Shown in pieces: positions 16,914 through 25,088 of a DNA stretch of 26,530 nucleotides. The DNA comes from JAKLDO01 sp035354435 (GTDB lineage: Bacteria > UBP6 > UBA1177). The notes under the pieces were generated by a model. It saw nothing but the letters and a program-made list of their open reading frames with translations. It made no database searches and was not told the DNA's origin. Every line of letters starts with the position of its first letter. Within the stretch, counting starts at the first letter, position 1. The position numbers and the translations under genes are program-made. Location: contig DAOQAY010000025.1 in the NCBI GenBank assembly GCA_035354435.1, forward strand, positions 1 to 26,530, in the 5' to 3' direction.

Positions 16914-18012
16914 ATTTGAAGCAAAAATCCTTTATGTCGATGATACCATTGAAAACATTGATATTGTCGTTGACACTTTAGGCGAAATCTATGACATTAT
17001 CGTTGCCAAAGATGGTAAAAATGCAATTAGAATCGCTCAGAGTGAAATGCCTGACCTTATTCTTCTTGATATTGTAATGCCGGGCATCAATGGTTATGAA
17101 GTGTGTAAAACTCTTAAAAACACACACAAAACTAAAGACATCCCTATTATATTTCTTACAAGTCTGAGCAATTCCGTCAGTAAAAAGACAGGTTTTGAAC
17201 TGGGTGCGGTTGATTACATAATAAAACCGTTTGAAGTTGAAGAACTTGCAGCAAGAGTCCGTAATCATGTTCTTGTTAAAAAAGCTTCCGAGAATCTATT
17301 TAAACAGAATGAGCTTCTTGAATTAAAAGTAGCAGAAAGAACTTTTGAACTTAAAGAAGCAATGAAAAAAATGGAATTTGCTTCACTCGAAGCTATTTTA
17401 AGACTTTCAAGAGCGGCAGAGTACCGTGATGATGATACTGGAAATCATGTTTTCAGGGTTGGACTATACAGCTCCGAAATAGGGAAATTTATCAACATCG
17501 GTGATAATAATGTAAAAAAACTGATGCTTTCAGCTCCCATGCACGATGTCGGAAAGATCGGAATTCCGGACAGCATTCTTCAGAAACCGGGAAAATTGAC
17601 AGATGAAGAATGGGTTTTAATGAGAAAACATACCATTATGGGTGCAAGAATCCTTGAAGGCTCCTCTTCAGATATTATCAGTCTTGCTGAGATGCTGGCA
17701 CAGGATCATCACGAAAAATGGAATGGAAAGGGATATCCTCAGGGAAAAAAAGGTGAAGAGATCCCTCTTTACTGCAGAATTGTTGCTCTTGCCGATGTTT
17801 TTGATGCTCTGACAACAGAAAGACCTTATAAAAATGCTTTTACGATTGAAAAAAGTTTTAGTATCATTCAAGAAGAAAAAGGAGCACATTTTGATCCTGA
17901 AATTGTTGAAGCTTTTTTTGCAATTCAGGATAAAATTCTTGAAATCAGGGAAAAATATTCAGACATAAAGAAAATTGACAGCAGTATTTTCTGGAATTTC
18001 TGGCTGACCTGA
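16903..18012 (+). CDS. Receiver-HD-GYP c-di-GMP phosphodiesterase (RpfG-like)
   Basis: The 369-residue protein starts at the ATG at 16903, overlapping the REC-HPt gene by 11 bases. Its receiver has ILYVDD, phospho-acceptor D56 (LLDIVMPGING) and IKPFE. A short helical linker leads to an HD-GYP domain (about 165-350). The metal-binding HD is H214-D215 in APMHDVGKIGIPD, followed by MRKHTIMGARIL, DHHEKWNGKGYP (GYP at 277-279) and ALADVFDALTTERPYK. These are all the residues of active HD-GYP enzymes, which hydrolyse c-di-GMP to pGpG or GMP. The domain order is that of RpfG. As the last signalling gene of the block it is the expected output of the phosphorelay, opposing the two cyclases. The gene directly abuts the small peptidase-like gene (TGA then ATG). 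Confidence 0.95.
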   Translation: MNSKFEAKILYVDDTIENIDIVVDTLGEIYDIIVAKDGKNAIRIAQSEMPDLILLDIVMPGINGYEVCKTLKNTHKTKDIPIIFLTSLSNSVSKKTGFELGAVDYIIKPFEVEELAARVRNHVLVKKASENLFKQNELLELKVAERTFELKEAMKKMEFASLEAILRLSRAAEYRDDDTGNHVFRVGLYSSEIGKFINIGDNNVKKLMLSAPMHDVGKIGIPDSILQKPGKLTDEEWVLMRKHTIMGARILEGSSSDIISLAEMLAQDHHEKWNGKGYPQGKKGEEIPLYCRIVALADVFDALTTERPYKNAFTIEKSFSIIQEEKGAHFDPEIVEAFFAIQDKILEIREKYSDIKKIDSSIFWNFWLT

Positions 18013-18345
18013 ATGGATTTTTATTTTACAGTCGCTTCTTCAAGCATGGCCCCTACTTTAAACACCGGTGATAAAATAACTGTTGAAAATGCTGAAGCCG
18101 ACCATATCCATGCCGGTCAAGTGATTGTATTTAAAGGCATATCAGCGAATATGATCGTTCACAGGGTTATTAAAAGAAACGGATTTATCATCATCACAGC
18201 AGGCGACAGTAATAGAAAATATGATGAACCGGTACACATTTTTGATGTTATCGGAATAGTTAAGGAAGCTGTTGAAAAAGATCCTCCTTCCGCTTTTTTT
18301 AGAATTTGCAGAGCTATTAAGAGAAAAATTTGTAATACACTATAA
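18013..18345 (+). CDS. Small soluble S26 (signal peptidase-like) protein
   Basis: This 110-residue protein starts with no spacer after the HD-GYP stop. It has the boxes of a type I signal peptidase catalytic core: SSSMAPTL with candidate nucleophile S11, AGQVIVFK, MIVHRVI with H50, and ITAGDSN with D65. The base position is His, as in the SipW/Sec11 (ER-type) branch, not Lys as in bacterial LepB. There is no membrane segment and no substrate-binding cap, so it is unlikely to be the general secretion peptidase. Stand-alone proteins of this kind occur near PqqD/HprK/radical SAM peptide clusters, which makes the cassette at 911-2607 a possible partner, but 15 kb lie between them. It could also be a LexA-like S24 relative without a DNA-binding part. 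The fold is fairly sure, the role is not. Confidence 0.8.
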   Translation: MDFYFTVASSSMAPTLNTGDKITVENAEADHIHAGQVIVFKGISANMIVHRVIKRNGFIIITAGDSNRKYDEPVHIFDVIGIVKEAVEKDPPSAFFRICRAIKRKICNTL

Positions 18346-18391
18346 TATCTGGCAAAAAAACTAAGGCTTGGATTTTGCTTTTTATTATATG

Positions 18392-18419
18392 TTGGTTGAT
18401 TCTTATGCATTTATATAAC
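18392..18419 (+). promoter_or_regulatory. Possible sigma-70 promoter of the subtilase gene
   Basis: TTGGTT (18392-18397), 16 bases, then TATAAC (18414-18419), just upstream of a good ribosome binding site (GGAGGG at 18427-18432) and the ATG at 18437. This would give a very short leader, so it is a weak call. Confidence 0.35.
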
Positions 18420-18436
18420 TGTTACCGGAGGGTAAA

Positions 18437-20980
18437 ATGAAAAAATTGTTTTCCATGTTTATTCTGCTGACATTGTTCGGAACTTTGTCGGCTGAAAAAG
18501 TCTACAGAAGAGACGGCTCATTTTTTGAATTGAAAAGAAACCAGGCGGTAAATGCACAGAAATTGACAGCCGCCGCATTAAAAGCTCCTGAAAATTATTC
18601 ACTTAAATGGAATTTCGGCGAAAAATTTGTCGTAATCAGTAAAAATGGTGCCGGCAGTCTACCTGTTTATCTTTCAGGTGCCAACACGATTATTGCAGAC
18701 AGCAAACTTTTTTACGGTGGAAAAAAAGACATCAATTATATTGCAAAAAAGTATAACCTGAAACTTGTTGAAATTCTGACAGGTTACAATCTTTATCAGT
18801 TTGAAACAACTGGAGACAGCGTTAAAATTGCAGCATCCATTGTTGAAAACGGTGACGGCTTTGCTTTCCCTAACATTATCAGACAGATGGCATACCGCGC
18901 AAACCCGGTGAAATTTCCCATCAATGACAAATATTTTAAAAGCGGGTACCAGTGGTCTCTCAAAAATACAGGAACGGCAATTGATCCTTATACAAAAAAC
19001 CTTCCCACTCTTGAAAATGCCGACATCAAATTCGAACAGGCAATTGAATTTATTTACAATTCCATTGAAGACGGCAATCTTCCTGATTTTGAAATTGCAA
19101 AAATAGCAATAATGGATAGCGGTGTGGATTTTGCTCATCCCGACCTTAAAAACAAACTTGAAGACGGTTACAACATGGTTCACCCCGGCGAAACTGGAAA
19201 TCCAGGAGTGGTTGTTGACGATCCGATGTATGGAACAGGCGGATATTCACACGGAACCGATTGTGCAGGTGTCAGCGCCGCTGAAGGCAACGATATCGGT
19301 ACTGCCGGTGTATGCCCGTGGTGCAACATCTATCCTGTAACTTACATGGAAGGCGGTTCAAGTAGTGCTACTGACGAAACTGAAGTGCTTAAAGTCTATC
19401 AGAAATATGTTGACGATCCGACAATAGGCGCTATCAACTGCTCATTTGGTCCGATGGCAGGCATGGGCGATGTTCCAGTGACAGCAGCAGAAATTGAAAG
19501 TCACACAAATTTTATGCAGAATGGAAGAAACGGTCTTGGCGGTGCAATTATCTATGCAAGCGGAAATGACGGTGTTGACGCTTCATACTACCAGCTTCTT
19601 GACAAGCTTTTCAAATTTAAAAGGAACAATGTTGATGTTGAAGCAAAAGTTGTAAGTGTCGGCGGATCAACAGCATGGGACACAAGAGTTCCTTATTCAA
19701 ATTTCAGCGCAACTCTTGATATAATAGCTCCGACACTTTCCATGAACCCGATACTCGGCATTTCAACTGCTTATCTTGTGGGTTACGGTGATCTTGACGA
19801 TGATTATACAAACCAGTTCAGCGGAACATCTTCAGCCGCTCCTGTAGTTACAGGTCTTTTTGGTGTAATATTCTCAATAAATCCGGCACTTACGCTGGAA
19901 GAAGCAACAACAATAATTCACGAAAGTTCTGACAAGATCAATCCTGAGACAGGTTTCTGGGATGAAAACGGTCACAGCGTAAAATTCGGTTATGGAAGAG
20001 TTAATGTCCTAAAAGCAGCAAGGCTTGCCGCTGGACTTGAAGCATGTGCGGCTGTAGCTGAAGAAACCGACAATAATATAGATGACAACTGTGACGGTTT
20101 TGTTGATGAAGGTTTTGTAAAGGATATCTCAAAAGTTTCTGCAAAATGTACAAAAAACGCAGACTGCGCAAATGCTGATTTCCCGGAATCAGATGTTGAG
20201 TGTCTTACCGGAGATTACAAGGCATATAAATTCACCGCAGGATACTGCACAATTAAAAACTCAACTTATGCATGTCCGGACGGAACTGGAGAATATTCAA
20301 GTGCTCAGGCCGATTCAAACTGTCTGCTTGAATGTAATGATAAAAATCCCTGCCCGGCAGGTTTTGTCTGTAATGATCCTTTACTGGGAAAATGCTTCCC
20401 CAAATGTGAAAGCGATGATGACTGTGCTGCAGGTTCATACTGTACTGTTGAAAGAGAGTGTAAAGCCAATCCTTCTGAACCGGGCGGAACATGCGAAACA
20501 GATGAAGACTGCAAATATGATGCAATGTGCATAACCCAGATCCCTGACGGATTCTGCGTAAAAATGTGTTCGGACGACCCTGCTTGCGGTGATCAGGGTG
20601 CACAGTGTGTTCTTGTCAGCTTTGGTGGTCAGGGCGAATATCAGATCTGTATGCCTCCATGTGAAGAAGATGCTGACTGCAGAAGTTTCGGTGGACAGAT
20701 GCAGATGAAATGTCATGGTGTTTATAACGGAAAAGAAAATGTCTGTTCAATGCCATGCACAACTGCGGCAGACTGTTATGACGAAACTGCGGAATGTGTT
20801 GATTCTCAGTGCGTACTAATAGGTTCAGGAAATGATGATGACACTATTGTTTCAGATGAAGATAGCCTTTCAGGTTCTGATAGCGAAGTTGGCGATGAAT
20901 CATCTTTTGAAGATGATCCGGTTCCAGATGAAAATACAAAATCCAAAAAAGATTCCGGCTGTTCAGCAATAATATTATAA
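18437..20980 (+). CDS. Secreted subtilisin-like serine protease with MopE motif and Cys-rich repeats
   Basis: The 847-residue protein has a signal peptide (about 1-19, MKKLFSMFILLTLFGTLSA), a pro-region to about 165 and an S8 catalytic domain (about 170-535). The triad is D227 (AIMDSGVDFAHPDL), H272 (YSHGTDCAG) and S465 (FSGTSSAAP), with a CPWC pair nearby. A MopE-type motif NIDDNCDGFVDEGF follows at about 545-558. About 230 residues with repeated C-x-x-D-x-D-C patterns (CESDDDCAAGSYC, CETDEDCKYDAMC) come next, then an acidic tail and the end KKDSGCSAIIL. It should be exported and either released or attached at the surface. Such Cys-rich and acidic tails are common on secreted proteins of myxobacteria-like lineages. 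The ribosome binding site is GGAGGG at 18427. It is the last plus-strand gene before a convergent boundary; no clear terminator is seen. Confidence 0.93.
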   Translation: MKKLFSMFILLTLFGTLSAEKVYRRDGSFFELKRNQAVNAQKLTAAALKAPENYSLKWNFGEKFVVISKNGAGSLPVYLSGANTIIADSKLFYGGKKDINYIAKKYNLKLVEILTGYNLYQFETTGDSVKIAASIVENGDGFAFPNIIRQMAYRANPVKFPINDKYFKSGYQWSLKNTGTAIDPYTKNLPTLENADIKFEQAIEFIYNSIEDGNLPDFEIAKIAIMDSGVDFAHPDLKNKLEDGYNMVHPGETGNPGVVVDDPMYGTGGYSHGTDCAGVSAAEGNDIGTAGVCPWCNIYPVTYMEGGSSSATDETEVLKVYQKYVDDPTIGAINCSFGPMAGMGDVPVTAAEIESHTNFMQNGRNGLGGAIIYASGNDGVDASYYQLLDKLFKFKRNNVDVEAKVVSVGGSTAWDTRVPYSNFSATLDIIAPTLSMNPILGISTAYLVGYGDLDDDYTNQFSGTSSAAPVVTGLFGVIFSINPALTLEEATTIIHESSDKINPETGFWDENGHSVKFGYGRVNVLKAARLAAGLEACAAVAEETDNNIDDNCDGFVDEGFVKDISKVSAKCTKNADCANADFPESDVECLTGDYKAYKFTAGYCTIKNSTYACPDGTGEYSSAQADSNCLLECNDKNPCPAGFVCNDPLLGKCFPKCESDDDCAAGSYCTVERECKANPSEPGGTCETDEDCKYDAMCITQIPDGFCVKMCSDDPACGDQGAQCVLVSFGGQGEYQICMPPCEEDADCRSFGGQMQMKCHGVYNGKENVCSMPCTTAADCYDETAECVDSQCVLIGSGNDDDTIVSDEDSLSGSDSEVGDESSFEDDPVPDENTKSKKDSGCSAIIL

Positions 20981-21105
20981 TTTACCTATAAGTTTCAAAT
21001 ACTTACACCTGTATATTCTGTTTAATATCTTCTAAAAATCTTTAATAAAGAACTTTCATTTCTAATGATATTTATAAAAGAGTTAAGGTTGAAAAAGTTG
21101 GAAAG

Positions 21106-21181
<76 letters not shown>

Positions 21182-21194
21182 ACCAGCGGGGGGA

Positions 21195-21223
21195 TATTTA
21201 CCAGAACCATGTTTGTTTGTCAA
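21195..21223 (-). promoter_or_regulatory. Likely promoter of tRNA-Phe with GC-rich discriminator
   Basis: Read on the minus strand: a perfect TTGACA (21223-21218), 17 bases, then TAAATA (21200-21195), then a C-rich run before the tRNA start at 21181. A GC-rich stretch between the -10 and the start site is typical of stable RNA promoters under stringent control. The -10 is poor, hence moderate confidence. Confidence 0.5.
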
Positions 21224-21288
21224 GGAAAAATAAGGTGAAACTAAAAATTTGTAATTAAAGCATTGTATGTTTGAAGAGTTAAATGGTA

Positions 21289-22962
21289 TTACTTCTGCTC
21301 AGTTCCTGGCTTTCCGGGTCTTGGAAGCCATTTAAAACCGTCAAGAACGACTGTAGAATCATATGAATGATCAGGACCGTAACCTACTTCACCCTGTTCC
21401 CAAAGTGCCAGTCTCAATGTTATTTCCTCTCCAGGTTCAACATTTCCTGTTGTTTTCAGCCAGCCTGTTCCGCCGTGACCAGTACAGAACATTCCTGTTC
21501 CTGATGCCTGGAAACCTGTTCCGGCAAGAATTTCATCACCGGTACAAAAACCCCATTTGTTAGTGTTGCTTCCCATTGCCGTACAGGTTGTACTGCATGC
21601 CTTGAACAGTCCGGCAGGTGCAAGATCAACTCCGACAGGATTCCCGAAATCGTCTTTTGCAAGATTTTTATCATACGGGTTCATATATTCAGCACCGGGA
21701 TTTTTTTCATTATATGTCGAGTCAAGAAGTGCAACAAAAAAATCATTGTAATTACTACTGCTGCAGACAGTACCCGGATATTCAATTGACATAAAGAACA
21801 GATTGAATTCAAAAGCTCTCGCATTTGTGGGCACTTTCATTTTGATCGTAAGCATTATCGGGTCCTGAACTGAAGGGATGGTCTTTCCAGAGCACTGATT
21901 TGTAAGCCCTGTCTGAGGAGCCTGTCCGCCGCAAGAAGGAGCTTTGGGAATTTCACAACCGGGCATCATATTGATCCAGTCTTCCGGAATCGTGCTTGAT
22001 GTTTTCATGTCACCTGCTTCAAGAGTTGCACAAGCTGCATCCATTGTCGGATTATCCCAGTCTGCTGTTGAAAGAACAGATACTTGAGATCCTTCAAGCG
22101 GTATCATTGCCGTTCCGAAAACAGGAGTGACAGCAAAAGTCTGATAGTTTGCATCATAATAAGGCATTGTCAGGCTCGGACGGTCGGCTTTGGTGTAACT
22201 GCCGTTTTCCCCTCCGCACTGATTATCTGCAATGGATTCAGATACAGGAGTTCCGGTAAGTGAGATTTCAGCTGAAACAAGCCCGGCGCAGATACCCATT
22301 GTTTTAGCCATTTTTTCAGCATTGCCGGGATAATCGTTAAGCGCAAGGGTAAGACCTGTGTCACAAGATGCCTTTTCATCTATCTCGCCGTTGCAGTTGT
22401 CATCAATATAGTTGTCATCAAATTCATAAGCGCCTGAATTTACTCTGCTCGGATCTTCTGCTTTGCAATCCCATGATGTTTCGCAGCAGTCACCGTTGCA
22501 GTAATTATATCCATCACCGTCAATATCAATAACATTGTCAACCGTAGTATCTTCTCCGTCACAGTTCTGATCGATTCCGTCACCGCATATTTCAGCTTTA
22601 GGAAGCACCTGACCGACACATTCGCTCCAGTCAGTTCCGTCGACAACACATGTTGCTATGCCGGCTTTGCACAGACCCACACCTTTTGCACTGCTCGGAC
22701 CTTCATAACACTCTTTTGTTTCACCGGGAGTACACTCGATGATTATCCCGCCTGTATCAATATCAGGTATTGCATCACCTTCTGTAACGACATCAGAATC
22801 TTCAACAGCATCATCATTTGTCTGATCTTTATCCTGATTTGTGTTACTCTCGTCATCTTTAATAATGTTCTCGCTGTCAGTAGGGTCTGTGTCATCCTTT
22901 ATACATGAGCTGAAAAACAGACCTGTGACAAGCAGAAGCGCAACAAATAAGAAACTTTTCAT
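21289..22962 (-). CDS. Lipoprotein with MopE repeats and choice-of-anchor-L-like domain (copy 2)
   Basis: The start is the ATG at 22962, preceded by GGGGGA; the longer frame to 23133 runs into the upstream paralog and lacks a signal. The 557-residue protein begins with a lipoprotein signal ending FFSSC (C20) and an acidic Asp/Asn linker. A Cys-containing block (ECTPGETKECYEG, ATCVVDGTDWSECVG) leads to two MopE-type motifs, CGDGIDQNCDGED and YIDDNCNGEIDE, around a DIDGDGYNYC calcium-like loop. The C-terminal 330 residues resemble choice-of-anchor L domains: DYPGNAEKMAKTMGIC at the start, VSVLSTADWD, FEFNLFFMSIEYP and NYNDFFVALLDS. It should sit at the outer membrane, facing outward. It is a paralog of the gene 28 bases upstream, with the same leader sequence and the same end (PRPGKPGTEQK). 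Function is unknown. Confidence 0.9.
   Translation of the reverse strand: MKSFLFVALLLVTGLFFSSCIKDDTDPTDSENIIKDDESNTNQDKDQTNDDAVEDSDVVTEGDAIPDIDTGGIIIECTPGETKECYEGPSSAKGVGLCKAGIATCVVDGTDWSECVGQVLPKAEICGDGIDQNCDGEDTTVDNVIDIDGDGYNYCNGDCCETSWDCKAEDPSRVNSGAYEFDDNYIDDNCNGEIDEKASCDTGLTLALNDYPGNAEKMAKTMGICAGLVSAEISLTGTPVSESIADNQCGGENGSYTKADRPSLTMPYYDANYQTFAVTPVFGTAMIPLEGSQVSVLSTADWDNPTMDAACATLEAGDMKTSSTIPEDWINMMPGCEIPKAPSCGGQAPQTGLTNQCSGKTIPSVQDPIMLTIKMKVPTNARAFEFNLFFMSIEYPGTVCSSSNYNDFFVALLDSTYNEKNPGAEYMNPYDKNLAKDDFGNPVGVDLAPAGLFKACSTTCTAMGSNTNKWGFCTGDEILAGTGFQASGTGMFCTGHGGTGWLKTTGNVEPGEEITLRLALWEQGEVGYGPDHSYDSTVVLDGFKWLPRPGKPGTEQK
22586..22810 (-). repeat. 225-bp identical block shared by the two lipoprotein genes (copy 2 side)
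   Basis: Identical base for base to 24303-24527, offset 1717. It encodes the C-terminal part of the acidic linker and the Cys block up to CGDG. Mismatches resume at once on both sides (22585 and 22811), where the genes are visibly divergent. Confidence 0.93.
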
Positions 22963-22990
22963 AAAATCCCCCGATTTAAATACTGAGAAC

Positions 22991-24679
22991 CTACTTCTGC
23001 TCAGTTCCTGGTTTGCCTGGTCTTGGAAGCCATTTGAAACCGTCAAGAACAACTGTTGAATCCCATGAATGATCATCGCCGTAATCGACCGATCCCTGTT
23101 CCCAAATAGCAAATCTAAGCGTGATCTCTTCACCCGGCTCTACATTGCCTGTTGTTTTAAGCCAGCCCGTTCCGCCACTTCCGCTGCAAATTCCCATAAC
23201 AGTCTGAGACTCGAATCCGGTTCCAGCAAGAATGAAATCATCTGTGCAGAACTGTGCATATTTATTACTTGCGCCAAGAGGCCCTTTGCAAGTAGGATTA
23301 CATGCTGTGAAAAGACCTTCAGGCGCCAGATCAACTCCAACTGGATTTCCATTTGCAGTCTTTGCAAGGTTTTTGTCATAAGGATTCATATATTCCGCAC
23401 CCGGATTTTTTTCATTATATGTAGAATCAAGCAAAGCAATAAAAAAATCGTTGTAATTACTTCCATTGCACACTGTTGTCGGGTATTCAATTGACATAAA
23501 GAAAAGGTTAAATTCAAAAGCTCTCGCATTGGTTGGAACTTTCAATTTAACTGTGAGCATAACAGGATCCTGAACATACGGAATTTCCTTTCCTGCGCAC
23601 TGATTTGTAAGTCCTGACTGAGGAGTCTGCCCGCCACATGAAGGAGATTTTGGAATTTCACATGAAGGCATCATATTTATCCAGTCTTCAGGAATTTTGC
23701 TCGCTGTTTTCATGTCACCGGCTTCAAGAGCGGCACAGCTTGCATCGCCGGTAGGAGTGTCCCAGTCACCAGTTGAAAGGATTGACAATGCAGAGCCTTC
23801 AAGCGGAGTCATTGCATCACCGAATTTAGGCTCGACTGCAAATGTTTTGTATTTATCATCATAATAAGGCATCGAAAGACTCGGTCTGCTTACTTTGTCG
23901 TAACTGCAATTATCCGAACAACCACAATTTTGGGAACCGTTCTTGTCAATTGTCTCAGTTGCAGCAGGACCTGCAAGCGAAAGCTCTGCAGATTCAAGGC
24001 CTGCACACATTCCCATACCTTTTGCAAGTTTCATTGCATTTCCGGGATAATCATCAACTGCAAGAGCAAGACCTTCATCGCAAATTGTCTTTTCATCAAT
24101 TTCGCCATTACAGTTATCATCAATTTTGTTGTCTTCAAACTCGTAAGCGCCTGAATTTACTCTGCTCGGATCTTCTGCTTTGCAATCCCATGAAGTTTCA
24201 CAACAGTCGCCGTTGCAGTAATTAAAACCGTCACCGTCAATATCAACAACAGTTGCTTCGGTTGTATCTGTACCGTCACAGTCCTGATCAATTCCGTCAC
24301 CACATATTTCAGCTTTAGGAAGCACCTGACCGACACATTCGCTCCAGTCAGTTCCGTCGACAACACATGTTGCTATGCCGGCTTTGCACAGACCCACACC
24401 TTTTGCACTGCTCGGACCTTCATAACACTCTTTTGTTTCACCGGGAGTACACTCGATGATTATCCCGCCTGTATCAATATCAGGTATTGCATCACCTTCT
24501 GTAACGACATCAGAATCTTCAACAGCAGCATCATTTATCTGATCTTTGTCCTGATTTGTGTTATTTTCGTCATCTTTGATAACATTTTCGCCATCAGTCG
24601 CATCCTCTTCATTCTTGATGCATGAACTGAAAACAACTCCGACAACAAGCAATAATACAATGAATCCAAGCCTTTTCAT
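22991..24679 (-). CDS. Lipoprotein with MopE repeats and choice-of-anchor-L-like domain (copy 1)
   Basis: The start is the ATG at 24679 with GGGGGA just before it. The 562-residue protein has the lipoprotein signal MKRLGFIVLLLVVGVVFSSC (C20), the acidic linker and the same domain order as the downstream copy: Cys block, CGDGIDQDCDGTD, DIDGDGFNYC, KIDDNCNGEIDE and a choice-of-anchor-L-like domain with FEFNLFFMSIEYP and NYNDFFIALLDS. It carries a Cys-rich insert (SQNCGCSDNC) near residue 245 where the other copy has QCGGENGS. A good promoter lies upstream at 24728-24755 and the second copy follows after 28 bases, so both should be one transcript. The pair share a 225-base identical block. Role is unknown; adhesion or matrix attachment would fit the domain types but is inference. 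Confidence 0.9.
   Translation of the reverse strand: MKRLGFIVLLLVVGVVFSSCIKNEEDATDGENVIKDDENNTNQDKDQINDAAVEDSDVVTEGDAIPDIDTGGIIIECTPGETKECYEGPSSAKGVGLCKAGIATCVVDGTDWSECVGQVLPKAEICGDGIDQDCDGTDTTEATVVDIDGDGFNYCNGDCCETSWDCKAEDPSRVNSGAYEFEDNKIDDNCNGEIDEKTICDEGLALAVDDYPGNAMKLAKGMGMCAGLESAELSLAGPAATETIDKNGSQNCGCSDNCSYDKVSRPSLSMPYYDDKYKTFAVEPKFGDAMTPLEGSALSILSTGDWDTPTGDASCAALEAGDMKTASKIPEDWINMMPSCEIPKSPSCGGQTPQSGLTNQCAGKEIPYVQDPVMLTVKLKVPTNARAFEFNLFFMSIEYPTTVCNGSNYNDFFIALLDSTYNEKNPGAEYMNPYDKNLAKTANGNPVGVDLAPEGLFTACNPTCKGPLGASNKYAQFCTDDFILAGTGFESQTVMGICSGSGGTGWLKTTGNVEPGEEITLRFAIWEQGSVDYGDDHSWDSTVVLDGFKWLPRPGKPGTEQK
24303..24527 (-). repeat. 225-bp identical block shared by the two lipoprotein genes (copy 1 side)
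   Basis: Partner of 22586-22810. I compared both by eye over the full length and found no difference, whereas the rest of the two genes differs every few codons, mostly at third positions. Confidence 0.93.
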
Positions 24680-24727
24680 GAAATCCCCCAATTTAAACTG
24701 CTATATAAACACACACTGCGGTTTTCT

Positions 24728-24755
24728 ATTATATTTAGAGGAAAAGAAATATCAA
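24728..24755 (-). promoter_or_regulatory. Sigma-70 type promoter of the lipoprotein pair
   Basis: On the minus strand: TTGATA (24755-24750), 16 bases, TATAAT (24733-24728), a near-consensus pair about 50 bases before the ATG at 24679. It starts 9 bases beyond the end of the SemiSWEET gene. Confidence 0.7.
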
Positions 24756-24763
24756 TTGGAAAA

Positions 24764-25018
24764 TCAGCCGTTTCTGATCTTCAGGAAAAGAACTGTTCCG
24801 GTGAGTACCAGAGTTACTGTATTTGCGGCGATTATGGGAACATCAACTATCATTATTCCGTAAATAAGCCAGAACAGGATTCCTGCTGTGAAAAATATGT
24901 ACATGGAAAGTGAGATGTCCTTGGTCTGACGGGTTTTTACCGTTTTCACAACCTGAGGAATGAACGAAACTGTGGTACAAAACGCGGCCATCATTCCAAT
25001 AATAGTGGCAATTGTCAT
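24764..25018 (-). CDS. SemiSWEET sugar transporter
   Basis: The 84-residue protein has three hydrophobic helices (about 4-22, 37-57 and 61-80) and the PQ-loop signature TTVSFIPQVVKTVKTRQTKD in the first helix and loop, followed by ISLSMYIFF. This is the size and topology of bacterial SemiSWEETs, which dimerise to carry sugars (often sucrose or glucose) passively across the inner membrane. The ATG at 25018 is served by CCGGAG at 25027-25032 on the complement. It has its own promoter (25050-25077) and is divergent from the AmmeMemoRadiSam gene. The downstream lipoprotein pair is on the same strand but has a separate promoter, so no link in function is implied. Family call is firm; substrate is unknown. 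Confidence 0.92.
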   Translation of the reverse strand: MTIATIIGMMAAFCTTVSFIPQVVKTVKTRQTKDISLSMYIFFTAGILFWLIYGIMIVDVPIIAANTVTLVLTGTVLFLKIRNG

Positions 25019-25049
25019 TTTAATCTCCGGAATTAAAAAAAACTTGCTG

Positions 25050-25077
25050 ATGATACCGTGCCGTTAAATTATGTCAA
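25050..25077 (-). promoter_or_regulatory. Sigma-70 type promoter of the SemiSWEET gene
   Basis: On the minus strand: perfect TTGACA (25077-25072), 16 bases, TATCAT (25055-25050), about 30-40 bases before the ATG at 25018. Confidence 0.65.
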
Positions 25078-25088
25078 ATTGATCCGAC

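Noticed and set aside
20305..20532. Minus-strand ORFs inside the subtilase Cys-rich region (also 20253-20603 and 20435-20716)
   Set aside because: They are antisense to a coherent secreted protein with clear Cys-repeat phase; no start context and no recognisable domain.
20981..21105. Rho-independent terminator between the convergent subtilase and tRNA genes
   Set aside because: Only a 4-base stem (CTTT/AAAG) is visible, with no GC-rich stem and no proper T-run; not supportable.
21289..23133. Longer N-terminus for the second lipoprotein, starting at 23133
   Set aside because: The extra 57 residues overlap the upstream paralog's end and hide the lipoprotein signal; ATG 22962 has GGGGGA and a lipobox.
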